Assembly (NCBI RefSeq): GCF_000739375.1
Contig: NZ_CP006704.1
Span: 2,666,001-2,730,000 of the forward strand
DNA length: 64,000 nt
Direction of reading: 5' to 3'
DNA from: Comamonas testosteroni TK102
GTDB taxonomy: Bacteria > Pseudomonadota > Gammaproteobacteria > Burkholderiales > Burkholderiaceae_C
Shown: piece by piece, positions 32,914 to 43,179 of the stretch
Numbering within the stretch: position 1 is the first letter of the stretch
How the letters are laid out: each line of letters begins with the position of its first letter
Translations under genes and position numbers: made by a program
Notes under the pieces: model-generated
What the model was told of the DNA's origin: nothing
Databases searched by the model: none
The model's input: only the letters and a program-made list of their open reading frames with translations

Positions 32914-34892
32914 CTGACCGCCGCGATGACGATTTCCGCGTGCGCCCCAGCGCCCCGAAGAACCGGGGCAAGGGCCAGGGGCAGAGCTTCGTTTCCAAGG
33001 TGCTCAAGCAGGCCGGCAAAGCCAGCAGCGGCAAGTCGGCGGTGCGCCGTCCTGGGGCGGCAGGCACCGGCCAGCGGCCCGGCTCGCGCCTGGGACGCGG
33101 CCATACGGCGGCGCGCTTCGCCGGGGCGAAGCTAACGCCCATGTCGCGGCGCGTGACCATCAAGACGCTGCTGGTCAATCACCAGCGGGCCAGTCCGCAA
33201 TCGCTCGCCAAGCACCTGCGCTATGTTGAGCGCGACGGCGCGGGCCGCGATGGCGAACCGGGCCGGGCCTACGGGCCGCAGGCTGATGAAGCCGACCTGG
33301 ACGGCTTCAAGGAACGCTGCGCCGACGACCGGCACCATTTCCGCTTCATCGTTTCCCCGGAAGACGGCGTGGAACTGGACGACCTGCGCGGCTACACCCG
33401 GCATTTGATGAACCGCATGGAAGCCGACCTGGGCACGCGGCTGGATTGGGTGGCGGTCGATCACTGGAACACCGACAACCCGCACACCCACCTGATCGTG
33501 CGCGGGCGCGATGACACCGGCAAAGACCTCATCATCGCGGGCGACTACATCGCCCACGGTTTCCGCCATCGGGCTGCCGAACTGGCAACGGAATGGCTGG
33601 GGCCGCGTACCGAACTGGAGATCCAGCAGACCTTGGGGCGCGAGGTGGAGCAGGAGCGATGGACGAGTCTGGATCGCACCTTGCAACGCGAGGCCGGCGA
33701 GGATGGCCGGGTGCATGTCGAACGGTTCAACGAACCCCGCTTGCAGCGCCAACGCCTGCTGCTGATCGGCCGCCTGCAACGCTTGCAGCGCCTGGGCCTG
33801 GCCGACGAAGTGCAGCCCGGCACCTGGGCCGTCCATGCCGATGCCGAGAAGACCTTGCGCGCCCTGGGCGAACGCGGCGACATCATCCGCACCATGCAGC
33901 GGGCCATGAGCGGCCAGCCGCGCGAACTGGCGGTGTTCGAGCCGGGCGACGATGGCCGTACCGTCATCGGCCGCGTCGCCGCGAAGGGGCTGGCCGAAGA
34001 GTTGCACGACCGGGGCTATCTGGTCATCGACGGCACGGATGGCAAGGCGCACTACGTCACGCTGAACGCCCGCGACGAGTTGGCGAACTATCCCAAGGGC
34101 GCGGTGGTGGAAGTGAAGGGTTCGGCCGACGTGCGCGCCGCCGATAAGAACATCGTCGCGCTGGCGAGCGATGGCCTGTACCGCACCGATCATCACCTGG
34201 CCATCGAACAGGGCCGGGCCAAGCCCGGACGTGACCCGCAGGAGGTTGTCGCCGCCCATGTCCGGCGGCTGGAAGCCTTGCGCCGAGCCGGCATCGTGGA
34301 GCGCGTGGCCGAAGGGCTATGGAAGGTGCCGGACGAACTGGCCGAGCGTGGCCGCCAGTACGACGCGCAGCGGCTGGGCGGCATTGCCGTGGAACTGAAA
34401 TCGCACTTGCCCATCGAGCGGCAGGCCCGCGTCATCGGCGCAACCTGGCTTGACCAGCAATTGATCGGCGGCGGCCGAGGGCTGGGCGACCTGGGCTTTG
34501 GCGGCGATGCGAAGCAGGCCATGCAGCAGCGCGCCGACTTCCTGGCCGAACAGGGACTGGCGGAGCGGCGCGGTCAGCGCGTGATCCTGGCGCGCAACCT
34601 GCTGGGCACGCTGCGCAACCGGGAACTGGCGCAGGCCGCGAAGGACATTGCCGCTGATACCGGCCTGGAGCATCGCCCCGTGGCCGACGGGCAGCGTGTG
34701 GCCGGCATCTACCGGCGCTCCGTCATGCTTGCCAGCGGACGCTACGCAATGCTTGATGACGGCATGGGATTCAGTCTGGTGCCGTGGCGGCCGGTGATCG
34801 AACAGCGGCTGGGGCAGCAGATTGCCGCGACGGTGCGCGGCGGTGGCGTGTCATGGGAAATTGGGCGGCAACGAGAGTCGTCAATCAATTGA
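32910..34892 (+). CDS. Relaxase (VirD2/TraI-like, DUF3363)
   Basis: A 660-residue conjugative relaxase. After a basic N-terminus come the relaxase motifs: a likely catalytic region near YVERD (about 105), HHFRFIVSPEDG (residues 142-153) and the metal-binding histidine triad HWNTDNPHTHLIVRG (H185, H192, H194). The C-terminal half is DUF3363, a region of helix-rich repeats with Q-R-x-x-L-L patterns. It nicks oriT and stays covalently attached to the transferred strand. Start ATG 32910 after GGGAGAACGGC. The last residues are followed by a degenerate second copy of the C-terminal region, which suggests this end was rebuilt by recombination. Confidence 0.93.
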   Translation: MTDRRDDDFRVRPSAPKNRGKGQGQSFVSKVLKQAGKASSGKSAVRRPGAAGTGQRPGSRLGRGHTAARFAGAKLTPMSRRVTIKTLLVNHQRASPQSLAKHLRYVERDGAGRDGEPGRAYGPQADEADLDGFKERCADDRHHFRFIVSPEDGVELDDLRGYTRHLMNRMEADLGTRLDWVAVDHWNTDNPHTHLIVRGRDDTGKDLIIAGDYIAHGFRHRAAELATEWLGPRTELEIQQTLGREVEQERWTSLDRTLQREAGEDGRVHVERFNEPRLQRQRLLLIGRLQRLQRLGLADEVQPGTWAVHADAEKTLRALGERGDIIRTMQRAMSGQPRELAVFEPGDDGRTVIGRVAAKGLAEELHDRGYLVIDGTDGKAHYVTLNARDELANYPKGAVVEVKGSADVRAADKNIVALASDGLYRTDHHLAIEQGRAKPGRDPQEVVAAHVRRLEALRRAGIVERVAEGLWKVPDELAERGRQYDAQRLGGIAVELKSHLPIERQARVIGATWLDQQLIGGGRGLGDLGFGGDAKQAMQQRADFLAEQGLAERRGQRVILARNLLGTLRNRELAQAAKDIAADTGLEHRPVADGQRVAGIYRRSVMLASGRYAMLDDGMGFSLVPWRPVIEQRLGQQIAATVRGGGVSWEIGRQRESSIN

Positions 34893-34962
34893 ACGGCTAC
34901 GGATGCGCTGGGCTAGTAGTGCGTTCCGTGGTGGTTCAGGTACAACTTTTTCAGGTAAGTAC

Positions 34963-35407
34963 CTGGCCGAGCGTAGCCGCCAGTACGACGTCCAACGCCT
35001 GGGTGGCGTAGCGATGTAACTGAAATTGCACCGACCCATCGAGTTGCAGGCCAGTGTCACCGGCGCCACCTAGCTTGACCAGCAACTAATCGGCGGTGGC
35101 CGCGGATTGGGCGACCTAGCTCTGGTGGTGACGCCAAGGCAGGCTATGCAGCCGCCCGCCGACTTCCTTAAAGAACAGGGGCAGGCCGCCAAGGACATTG
35201 CCACTGAAGCCGGCTTGGAGCAACCCCCAATAGCCGACGGGCAGCGTGTAGCGGGCATCTACCATCACAGCGCCAAGCTCGCCAGCCGGCGCTGCGCGAT
35301 GCTCAACGATGACAGGGGAGTTTAGCCTGGTGCCGTGGAAGCCGATGATCGAGCAGCGCTTGGGGCAGCAACTCGCCGCGACGGTGCGCCCTGGAAGGGT
35401 GTCATGG
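34963..35407 (+). pseudogene. Degenerate second copy of the relaxase C-terminus
   Basis: Just after the relaxase lies a diverged repeat of its C-terminal 150 codons. Recognisable pieces are LAERSRQYDVQRLGG, LDQQLIGGGRGLGDL, EQGQAAKDIATEAGLEQ and IADGQRVAGIYH, matching LAERGRQYDAQRLGG, LDQQLIGGGRGLGDL and so on. It has several in-frame stops and lacks about 27 codons between EQG and AAKDI. It ends near GTGTCATGG at 35407. It is probably the remnant of another related ICE's relaxase, and cargo 2 begins directly after it. Confidence 0.8.
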
Positions 35408-35566
35408 CATGTCAAATTGCAGCGTGGCGTCTCAATTTTATATAAGAAATGATGCCTTAGCCCCACTTTGAATCGTCTTTCTGTAGCAGATATCAAGCAT
35501 CGCGAGATGCTTAGGTCTTCGGCATCAATCTCAAAAATCTTATTAACGCTACATGAATGCCCCCAG

Positions 35567-36370
35567 TTACAGCGTCCAGTTAATCACAAACTGAGGAACT
35601 CTTTCGGTATTGGCGCTATTACCAAATTTATTCTTCCAGTATTGATATTCGATTCCCATGTATACACTGTCGGGCTTTCCCCAGAAGTTTCCAACGTCCA
35701 ATTTCAGCTGAATCTGCGTCAGGACTTGCTGGCTACAGCTTCCATGAGCCCCAATGATATCCATGTAACCATCAAAGACGAATCGAAAGTCCCCCATGCG
35801 AATGGGAGCGCTCCAATACGGCGTGATCTGATATGTGGTTGAGTTCCTACCGCACAACTTGCCTCCACCGAAGCCACTGTATGTTCCGACATCTCTAAAG
35901 GCAGCAATGTCGACGTTGAAGTAAGAGAACTTCGGCACGTCGAGTTCAACTCCGAGTCCATACGTAAGCACTTTCGGATTCGAACCAAAAGCGCTGTTTT
36001 TGCTACCGAAGTTGTAGCCCGCGTTAAGATTGGCATCCTTGATGAAGCCAAATGAAAAATCTTTTTTCAAGGCCTTGGAAAGACTGAGGTATACACTCCC
36101 CTCGCTATACAACTCACTATACCCGGCGTCTTTGCTGTCTGATTTTGCCATCGAAAGAAAGTAGTAGGAGCGACCCCAGCCAAATCCACTTACGTTCTCG
36201 AATTGCAATATATCTTTTGAAAACTTCGGGCCGCCTGTAGATCCGTTGTCGTTATAGCTGCTGCCTCGGCGATACTCAAAATTACTTGTGCTCCAGTCGG
36301 CAGACATTGCTGACGTGGCCGACATGGCAACCGCCATTCCAACAGTTCCTACTAACGAATTGAACTTCAT
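35567..36370 (-). CDS. Tsx/OmpK-like nucleoside-specific outer-membrane channel
   Basis: A 267-residue outer-membrane protein. It has a signal peptide (ending SAMSA), then ADWSTSNFEYRRGSSYN, and ends in NWTL in an aromatic-rich barrel of about 12 strands. The pattern matches the nucleoside-specific channel-forming Tsx family (also annotated OmpK). Tsx transports nucleosides and deoxynucleosides across the outer membrane, and this fits the NCS2 permease and BMP-type binding protein in the same island. Family assignment comes from its start and aromatic pattern and is not beyond doubt. Start ATG 36370 after TGGAGG. Less GC-rich than the ICE backbone. Confidence 0.75.
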   Translation of the reverse strand: MKFNSLVGTVGMAVAMSATSAMSADWSTSNFEYRRGSSYNDNGSTGGPKFSKDILQFENVSGFGWGRSYYFLSMAKSDSKDAGYSELYSEGSVYLSLSKALKKDFSFGFIKDANLNAGYNFGSKNSAFGSNPKVLTYGLGVELDVPKFSYFNVDIAAFRDVGTYSGFGGGKLCGRNSTTYQITPYWSAPIRMGDFRFVFDGYMDIIGAHGSCSQQVLTQIQLKLDVGNFWGKPDSVYMGIEYQYWKNKFGNSANTERVPQFVINWTL

Positions 36371-37220
36371 TTGACCTCCAGGGTGGGTGATTCTTGATTG
36401 AACTCCTCGCAGAGTCCAAGCTTTGGTAGAGAGTTGATTTGGAGCGCGCCCTGGAAGGACTGTATTTCTCACCTCCTCGAAGTGGATAGATAAGTAGCCT
36501 CAAACCTCCGGTGAAAATATGGAACGCACCACTGGCGTGCCATTTCTTTCACCCCTCCCTGTTGTGGTGCAGGAGCAAGCGAATTTGCTGGTTTTTGGTG
36601 CGCAAGCATCAATGAACGCTTGAACTTCAGATCTGTCGCTTAGGATTTTTTAAGTTCACAATTGCGACTGACGAAAATTGAGTGGGGTCAGTAGAAACAT
36701 CTCCGTCACTTCGGAGAAGGCGCGCACCAGTTGCGAACAAACCAATGGCTGGTTCGACGCTAAGCCGGGCCTAACCTACTAATGCTTGATGGGCTCGCGT
36801 GAGCAGATGCTTGCTGCAGTGGCATCGCTGATGGGTGTGGCCCATGCCCACTAGACTGCCGGGAGAAGGCGCGTGCACGACATACGCCGCTGTAACCGTT
36901 GATCTTGTTGGAACGAAGATCATGCAAGGTTGCGGGCGTTCGGGGGGAGGCGGACGGGCGCGAGAACGGCGGTTACAGCGACAAGCTAGAACTACGGCGG
37001 CAAAGGGAACTCTGCCATAAAACGACACCGCGCCAGCGATGAACAGGATCACACACGGAACCGCCTTCCGTTCCAAATCTGGAACATGATGTTCCCGCCG
37101 GACGCTCCTCAATCCGGCCTCCCACGCCTATATTTACATCATGTTATGCAACAAGGGCCCATCCCTGCTTGCCAAGGCGAGGTTCGGGCAAGTGTGAAAT
37201 TCCTTTGACCGGTGTTTGAA
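36371..37220. other. Intergenic region, tsx promoter and first oxygenase promoter
   Basis: About 850 bp without a credible gene, between divergent tsx and the first oxygenase. A TGGAACGC half-site of the island's operator lies at 36521, about 150 bp upstream of tsx, and a full operator cluster lies at 37056-37095. An AT-rich stretch with CTATATTTACATCATG near 37128 may hold the promoter. Confidence 0.5.
37070..37095. promoter_or_regulatory. Island operator A: GTTCCA-N4-TGGAAC plus overlapping palindrome
   Basis: GTTCCAAATCTGGAAC (37070-37085) is a perfect palindrome with a T-N11-A core, the LysR-box form. It overlaps a second, GGAAC-ATGAT-GTTCC (37081-37095), and GGAACC and TTCCG half-sites lie just upstream (37058, 37066). 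It lies about 130 bp before the first oxygenase gene. The same palindrome recurs at 46339. Confidence 0.75.
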
Positions 37221-38182
37221 ATGATCATCTATAGCCCCCCGCTGCAGCCAAGTTTGTTCCCGTTATCGACCTGGCCGACACCTTTTCCAATAATGCTGAA
37301 GCCAAGCGTGCTGTTGCGTGGGAAATTCACAAGGCCTGTCGAGACATAGGTTTCTTCTATATCAAGAACCACGGCATCCCTGAAGGCATGCTTCAAGCAC
37401 AAATTGAATGTGCACGTCGTTTCTTCAGCCTTCCCCAGAGCGAGAAGGATGAAATTGCGTTGAGCCACTCGCCAACAATGCGCGGATATGAGCCCATGGC
37501 TTTGCAGACTCTGGACGAAGGATCGAAGCCAGACATCAAGGAAGGCTTCTATGCCAGCGTCGATAGCAGCCAGTCCTATGTAACCAATGGTGCGTATGAC
37601 AGCCTCAATCAATGGCCAAAAAGCTATCCGGAGATGCGGGTGCAAGTAGAGGCGTATATTCAGGCGATGACCGGCTTGGGCAAGCATCTGCTGGGCATGT
37701 TGGCTCTTTCGCTGGAGCTGCCTGAAAACTACTTCGCTGAAGGAGTTGAACGGCCAATGATCACTAACCGGTTGCTGCACTATCCGCCGCAGCCCCGCGT
37801 TGGCGATGGCAACCAGATCGGTGCAGGAGCCCATACCGACTGGGGCATGATCACCATGCTCCTGCAGGATGACGTCGGTGGCCTAGAGGTGCGCAATGCG
37901 GACGGCGAATGGATTCGTGCGCCCCATATCCCTAACACCTTCATCATCAACCTGGGCGACATGGTGCCGGTGCTCACCCGCGGGATCTATCGCTCCAACA
38001 TGCACCGCGTCCTCAACCTCAATCCCGAGCTGCACCGTTATTCGGTTCCAACGTTCTTCGATCCCAATTTTTTCTACCGCATCACACCTCCAGACGGGTT
38101 GCCTGCTGACGAATCCTTGCCCGCAGCCTCTCGTACCGTGGGCGAGCACATGGCCGCCATGATGGAAAAAACATACGCGTGA
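37221..38182 (+). pseudogene. 2-oxoglutarate/Fe(II) oxygenase, copy 1, frameshifted at the start
   Basis: An isopenicillin-N-synthase-like oxygenase, about 320 residues when intact. ATG 37221 reads MIIYSP as in copy 2 (MIIYTP) but then leaves the frame: the C-tract at 37235-37240 has six C's, while seven would restore the frame to AAAKFVPVIDLADTF. Without that base, translation can only start at ATG 37388 and the product loses about 55 N-terminal residues. The rest is intact and keeps HTD, the distal H in SNMHRV, and RYSVP for 2-oxoglutarate. It may be a true frameshift, a phase-variable tract or a sequencing error. A 287-bp part (37778-38064) is nearly identical to copy 2 (48580-49563). Confidence 0.75.
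37778..38064 (+). repeat. 287-bp inverted repeat, left copy
   Basis: Identical to the complement of 48719-49005 except for one base (CTG here, CGG there; leucine versus arginine). It codes for the active-site core of both oxygenases (HYPPQPRVGD to PTFFDP). Outside this tract the genes are clearly diverged, apart from a 65-bp block with one mismatch (37640-37704 versus 49079-49143). This is the mark of recent gene conversion or recombination. Confidence 0.9.
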
Positions 38183-38246
38183 TATTGGGCCCCCGGCCAG
38201 CTACGGACACTTTTCGCAATATCGCCTAAAACAGTGAGACTTCATC

Positions 38247-39218
38247 ATGGAAACATTGCCAATCATTGATATCAGCCCGCTCTATCAGAATGACCGGGCA
38301 GCCTGGAAAAGGGTTGCAGATCAGATCGACGAAGCGTGCTGCACTTGGGGATTTTTCTACATTAAGGGCCACCCCATCGCTGAATCGCGCATCGAGGAAT
38401 TGTTGGCCGCCGGCCAGAGTTTCTTCAAGCTGCCCTTGGAGGAGAAGCTCAAGATTGATATCACCAAGAGCGTCAGCCATACAGGGTACGGCGCTATTGC
38501 TGCCGAGCAGTTGGATCCGAGCCAGCCGGGCGATCACAAGGAAACCTTTGACATGAGTTTCCACCTGCCGGCTGATCATCCGGACGTTGTGGCCGGTAAG
38601 CCGTTGCGTGGCCCCAACCGCCATCCCGACCTACCGGGCTGGCAGGAATTATGGGAGCAGCACTATCAGGATATGCACGATCTGGGCCTCACGCTCTTGA
38701 AAGCCATTGCGATTGCGCTTGGCACGGACGAGGATTTTTTTGCGAAGCGGTTTGCCGAGCCCATCAGCGCCTTGCGCATGATTCACTATCCGCCACGAGA
38801 AGGCGCTGCCAACGCAAGCAAAGGTGCGGGCGAGCATACCGACTATGGGTGCGTCACATTGCTCTACCAGGATCCGGTCGGCGGTCTGCAAGTGCGCAAT
38901 CTGGAAGGTGAGTGGCTGGATGCGCCGTTCATTCCTGGGACATTCGTCGTCAACATCGGCGACATGATGGCCCGTTGGAGCAACGATCGCTACAAATCCA
39001 CTCCTCATCGGGTAGTCAGCCCGGAGGGCAAGGATCGCTATTCCATTCCGTTCTTCGCCGAGCCCAACCCGAACACTGTTATTGATTGCCTGCCTGGCTG
39101 TTTTGACGAGAGCAATCCGCTCAAGTACGAAACCACGACGTGCATCGACTACATGCTCTGGCGTTTTTCCGAAACCTATTCGCATCGCGGTACGGACGAG
39201 CAGACAACGGCTGCCTGA
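38247..39218 (+). CDS. 2-oxoglutarate/Fe(II)-dependent oxygenase (isopenicillin-N-synthase family)
   Basis: A 323-residue oxygenase with an N-terminal DIOX_N domain (LPIIDISPLYQ... WGFFYIKGHPI) and a 2OG-FeII_Oxy core. Iron ligands H197-T-D199 and H254 are intact, and R264-Y-S266 should bind 2-oxoglutarate. Unlike the other two oxygenases, it is about 30-35 percent identical at a glance, so it is a separate paralogue. Such enzymes hydroxylate or demethylate small organic compounds; the substrate is unknown. It lies 64 bp after copy 1 and 100 bp before frmA on the same strand, so its product may release formaldehyde. Start ATG 38247. Confidence 0.88.
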   Translation: METLPIIDISPLYQNDRAAWKRVADQIDEACCTWGFFYIKGHPIAESRIEELLAAGQSFFKLPLEEKLKIDITKSVSHTGYGAIAAEQLDPSQPGDHKETFDMSFHLPADHPDVVAGKPLRGPNRHPDLPGWQELWEQHYQDMHDLGLTLLKAIAIALGTDEDFFAKRFAEPISALRMIHYPPREGAANASKGAGEHTDYGCVTLLYQDPVGGLQVRNLEGEWLDAPFIPGTFVVNIGDMMARWSNDRYKSTPHRVVSPEGKDRYSIPFFAEPNPNTVIDCLPGCFDESNPLKYETTTCIDYMLWRFSETYSHRGTDEQTTAA

Positions 39219-39278
39219 ATCGCCATAGGCGTTGCGAGATAAGGATCTCGTCCGCACCTATTCGATGTAAATCCGCAA

Positions 39279-39298
39279 CGCACGGTAACGACCGTGCG
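39279..39298. promoter_or_regulatory. Perfect palindrome upstream of frmA
   Basis: CGCACGGT-AACG-ACCGTGCG, 8-bp arms with a 4-base loop, 22 bp before the frmA start. It may be an operator for an unknown formaldehyde or glutathione-responsive regulator or an RNA hairpin near the ribosome-binding site. No FrmR gene is visible. Confidence 0.6.
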
Positions 39299-39307
39299 CA
39301 TATCTAG

Positions 39308-40429
<1,122 letters not shown>

Positions 40430-40439
40430 GCCCACGGCG

Positions 40440-41270
40440 ATGGAACGGATCGAACAACACGCCAGCTTCGGCGGCCGGCAGGAAGTGTGGAAGCACGCTT
40501 CGGCAACGCTGGGTGGCGAAGCGAAGTTCGGCATCTATCTGCCCGAAGCCGCGCTGCGCGGTGAGGCGCGCCCGGTGCTCTACTGGCTCTCGGGCCTGAC
40601 TTGCACCGAGCAGAATTTCATCACCAAGGCCGGTGCGCAGGAGCATGCCGCACGGCATGGCTTGATCGTCGTTTCGCCCGACACCAGTCCGCGCGGCACC
40701 GATGTCGCGGACGATGCCGCCTACGACCTGGGCCAGGGTGCGGGCTTCTACGTCAACGCCACGCAGCAGCCCTGGGCCGCGCATTACCGCATGCAGGATT
40801 ACATCGCCGAGGAGTTGCCCGCCTTGGTCGAAAAGGAATTCCCCGCCAGCGATGCGCGTGGCATCTTCGGCCATTCGATGGGCGGCCACGGTGCACTGGT
40901 GACGGCGCTGCGCCATCCTGGGCGGTATCGCAGCGTTTCGGCGTTCTCGCCCATCGTGGCGCCCTCGCAAGTGCCTTGGGGCGAAAAAGCCCTGGGCGCC
41001 TACCTGGGGGCAGGCCGGGCCGCATGGAAGGAGTGGGACGCCGTGGAATTGATTGGGGCCGCGCAGGAGCGTCTGCCGCTGCTTGTGGATCAAGGCGAGG
41101 CCGACGAGTTCCTCGCGGGCCAGCTACGGCCGGAATTGCTGCAAGCGGCCTGCGAGGCCGTGGGCCATCCGCTCACGCTGAATCTGCGGCCGGGTTACGA
41201 CCACAGCTATTACTTCATCGCCAGCTTTCTGGCGAATCATTTCGCGCATCATGCGGCCCGGTTGGCATGA
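40440..41270 (+). CDS. frmB: S-formylglutathione hydrolase
   Basis: A 276-residue esterase-D-like alpha/beta hydrolase. The nucleophile elbow is GHSMGGHGAL, the start motif LYWLSGLTCTEQNFITKAGAQ, and the histidine is in GYDHSYYFI. It hydrolyses S-formylglutathione to formate and glutathione, completing formaldehyde detoxification begun by FrmA, which ends 10 bp upstream. Intact, normal length. Confidence 0.95.
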   Translation: MERIEQHASFGGRQEVWKHASATLGGEAKFGIYLPEAALRGEARPVLYWLSGLTCTEQNFITKAGAQEHAARHGLIVVSPDTSPRGTDVADDAAYDLGQGAGFYVNATQQPWAAHYRMQDYIAEELPALVEKEFPASDARGIFGHSMGGHGALVTALRHPGRYRSVSAFSPIVAPSQVPWGEKALGAYLGAGRAAWKEWDAVELIGAAQERLPLLVDQGEADEFLAGQLRPELLQAACEAVGHPLTLNLRPGYDHSYYFIASFLANHFAHHAARLA

Positions 41271-41364
41271 CCGTGGCTGCCTGTAAGGAGTGGGGGCGGC
41301 ACGATGCACCGTCCGGCTCATCGGCCATCCCCGATTCTCAATTGAAACCTGAAAGGTGACTCTC

Positions 41365-41763
41365 ATGGCTAATCCCGTTATCTCCGGCAACGACGTTTTC
41401 TCGCACGTATTCATCGGTGCTGCCGACGTCGCACAATCCACCGCTTTCTACGACGCCGCCCTGGGCGCGCTCGGCATCAAGAACCTCGGGCCGTTCGGCA
41501 GCGGCTGGGTTCTGTATGGTCGTGACAAGCCCGCGTTCATCATCGCTCGCCCCGGCAATGGCGAGGCGCCTTCGAGCAATGGCGCAACCATCGGCTTCGC
41601 AGCGGCCAGCCCGGCCGAGGTCGATGCGTTCCATGCCGCGGGCCTGGCCGCCGGCGGCGCCGACGAAGGCAAGCCCGGCCCGCGCGGCCACCTGCCCGGT
41701 GCTTATGCCGCCTATCTGCGCGATCCGGCGGGCAACAAGGTCACGGCCTACGCTTTCGTCTAA
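41365..41763 (+). CDS. VOC-family (glyoxalase-like) protein
   Basis: A 132-residue single-domain vicinal oxygen chelate protein (DVFSHVFIGAADVAQSTAFYDAALGALG, then the C-terminal AAYLRDPAGNKVTAYAFV). It is a regular companion of frmA-frmB in related bacteria, and might act on a glutathione adduct, but its reaction is unknown. Start ATG 41365 after GAAAGGTGAC; an upstream GTG at 41356 is in frame. Confidence 0.88.
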   Translation: MANPVISGNDVFSHVFIGAADVAQSTAFYDAALGALGIKNLGPFGSGWVLYGRDKPAFIIARPGNGEAPSSNGATIGFAAASPAEVDAFHAAGLAAGGADEGKPGPRGHLPGAYAAYLRDPAGNKVTAYAFV

Positions 41764-42146
41764 GTAGCAGGCAGCCGCCGTCGGCAACCGTCCGCAACGC
41801 AATCGCCATGCAGATCGCCCCCGACTGCATGGCCTCGCTGTTGCTGGCCATCGGCAGGCTTTGCAGCCTTTGTCTGCTCGATCATCGAGAGCGGCACGCA
41901 GCGGTCAACCGACCAGCGCACGCCGAGTCCTTCGCGACAAGGGGCTGGAGCCCTATGACGCTGTCTCAGTCCTGCTCTGATGGATATTCTTGCCACGCTC
42001 ACGCGGCCAAGGCGAAGGGAGCTTACCGGGAGGCAAAGCCTATCGTCCTGGCTCAACACGCGATAAGAGCGTGCCCGATCTCTCCACCAAGATGATGAGA
42101 TCGGGGACGAGGAAGAAACGCTGCGGAAATGAGGGATTGCCAGCTT
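41764..42146. other. Convergent intergenic region with a hairpin
   Basis: About 380 bp without a gene. CCCGATCTC/GAGATCGGG (42074-42082 with 42097-42105) forms a perfect 9-bp stem between the convergent VOC and reductase genes and may serve as terminator, although no T-run follows. Possibly the scar where the formaldehyde module was inserted. Confidence 0.45.
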
Positions 42147-43142
42147 CTAAAGGTCGAGTACCAGTCGCGGTGAGTGACTGCGTGAGCAGCACAGCGCGAT
42201 CTTGGGTTGGGCTACGGATTTCTCGGCGTCGCTTTGCACGCTGTCGCGATGGTCGGGTTCCCCGGCAGTCACCGGCGTAAGGCACGCGCCGCAAATGCCC
42301 ATTTCGCAAGAGAGCGGTACGTCAATGCCCGCATCCAGCAGCACCGAAGCAATGCTGCGTTCAACAGGAATGCAGAACACCTGCCCGGAGGAACCGATCT
42401 CAACCTCAAAGGGAACTTCGTGCATCAAGAGGCCGGCTGTAGCTTCTCCGCCTGCGACCATCGGCGCGAACGCCTCCTGGTGAATCTGCTCGGTACTCCA
42501 GCCCTGGACGCTGGTTCGCTGCCGTACTTCGGCCATGAATCCCTGCGGGCCACATACATAGATGTGTGTTTGCCGATCCGGTGTGTGCAGGCACCCAGGC
42601 AGGCCCGCCCGTAAGCTGTCACCCTCAGCGCTGCAATGCAGGTAGACAGTGCCATGGCGAAAACCGTGGCTCAGGTGACGACTGAAAGCAACTTCGTGGC
42701 GATGGCGAACATAGTAGTGAAGTTCGAAGGACTGGCCTTCGGCATCCAGCGCCAAGGCCATGCTCAACAGCGGGGTGATTCCGATGCCGCCGGCCAACAG
42801 CACGGCAGGGGCGTGAGGCCGGAGCGCGAACAGATTTCGCGGCGCGCTAATCGTCAATGATTGCCCGACCCGCAGTTGCTCGTGCACATAGGCCGATCCG
42901 CCACGTGAGGAGGCCTCACGGCGGATGCACAGCAGATAGTGGTCAAGCTGCAGCGGGCTGCTTGCGATTGAATACTGACGGACAAGGTTATTAGGAAAAT
43001 GCAGGTCAACGTGGGTACCGGCCTCGAACGGCGGCAGATTTGAACCCGTCTCGGTCGGCACCAAATGTACGGCCAGATTGCCATGGCCTTGCGCGCTCAA
43101 GGCTTCGACGACTACATGAATTGTTGGAGCATCATTGGCCAT
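42147..43142 (-). CDS. Rieske oxygenase reductase (phthalate dioxygenase reductase type)
   Basis: A 331-residue electron-transfer protein. Domains in order: flavin-binding barrel (VRQYSIASSP, arginine-x-tyrosine-serine motif), NAD-binding domain (VLLAGGIGITPLLSMALAL and VCGPQGFMAEV), and a C-terminal plant-type [2Fe-2S] domain (CEMGICGACLTPV ... LCC, cysteines CxxxxCxxC plus a distal C). This order is typical of VanB and phthalate dioxygenase reductase. It passes electrons from NADH to the Rieske oxygenase encoded 38 bp upstream. Start ATG 43142. Confidence 0.9.
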   Translation of the reverse strand: MANDAPTIHVVVEALSAQGHGNLAVHLVPTETGSNLPPFEAGTHVDLHFPNNLVRQYSIASSPLQLDHYLLCIRREASSRGGSAYVHEQLRVGQSLTISAPRNLFALRPHAPAVLLAGGIGITPLLSMALALDAEGQSFELHYYVRHRHEVAFSRHLSHGFRHGTVYLHCSAEGDSLRAGLPGCLHTPDRQTHIYVCGPQGFMAEVRQRTSVQGWSTEQIHQEAFAPMVAGGEATAGLLMHEVPFEVEIGSSGQVFCIPVERSIASVLLDAGIDVPLSCEMGICGACLTPVTAGEPDHRDSVQSDAEKSVAQPKIALCCSRSHSPRLVLDL

Positions 43143-43179
43143 GCAAGACCTCGAAAAGAGTGGGTGGAAGCTGCTTGCC

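Noticed and set aside
42074..42105. Rho-independent terminator
   Set aside because: Good stem but no T-run on either strand; noted only as a hairpin.
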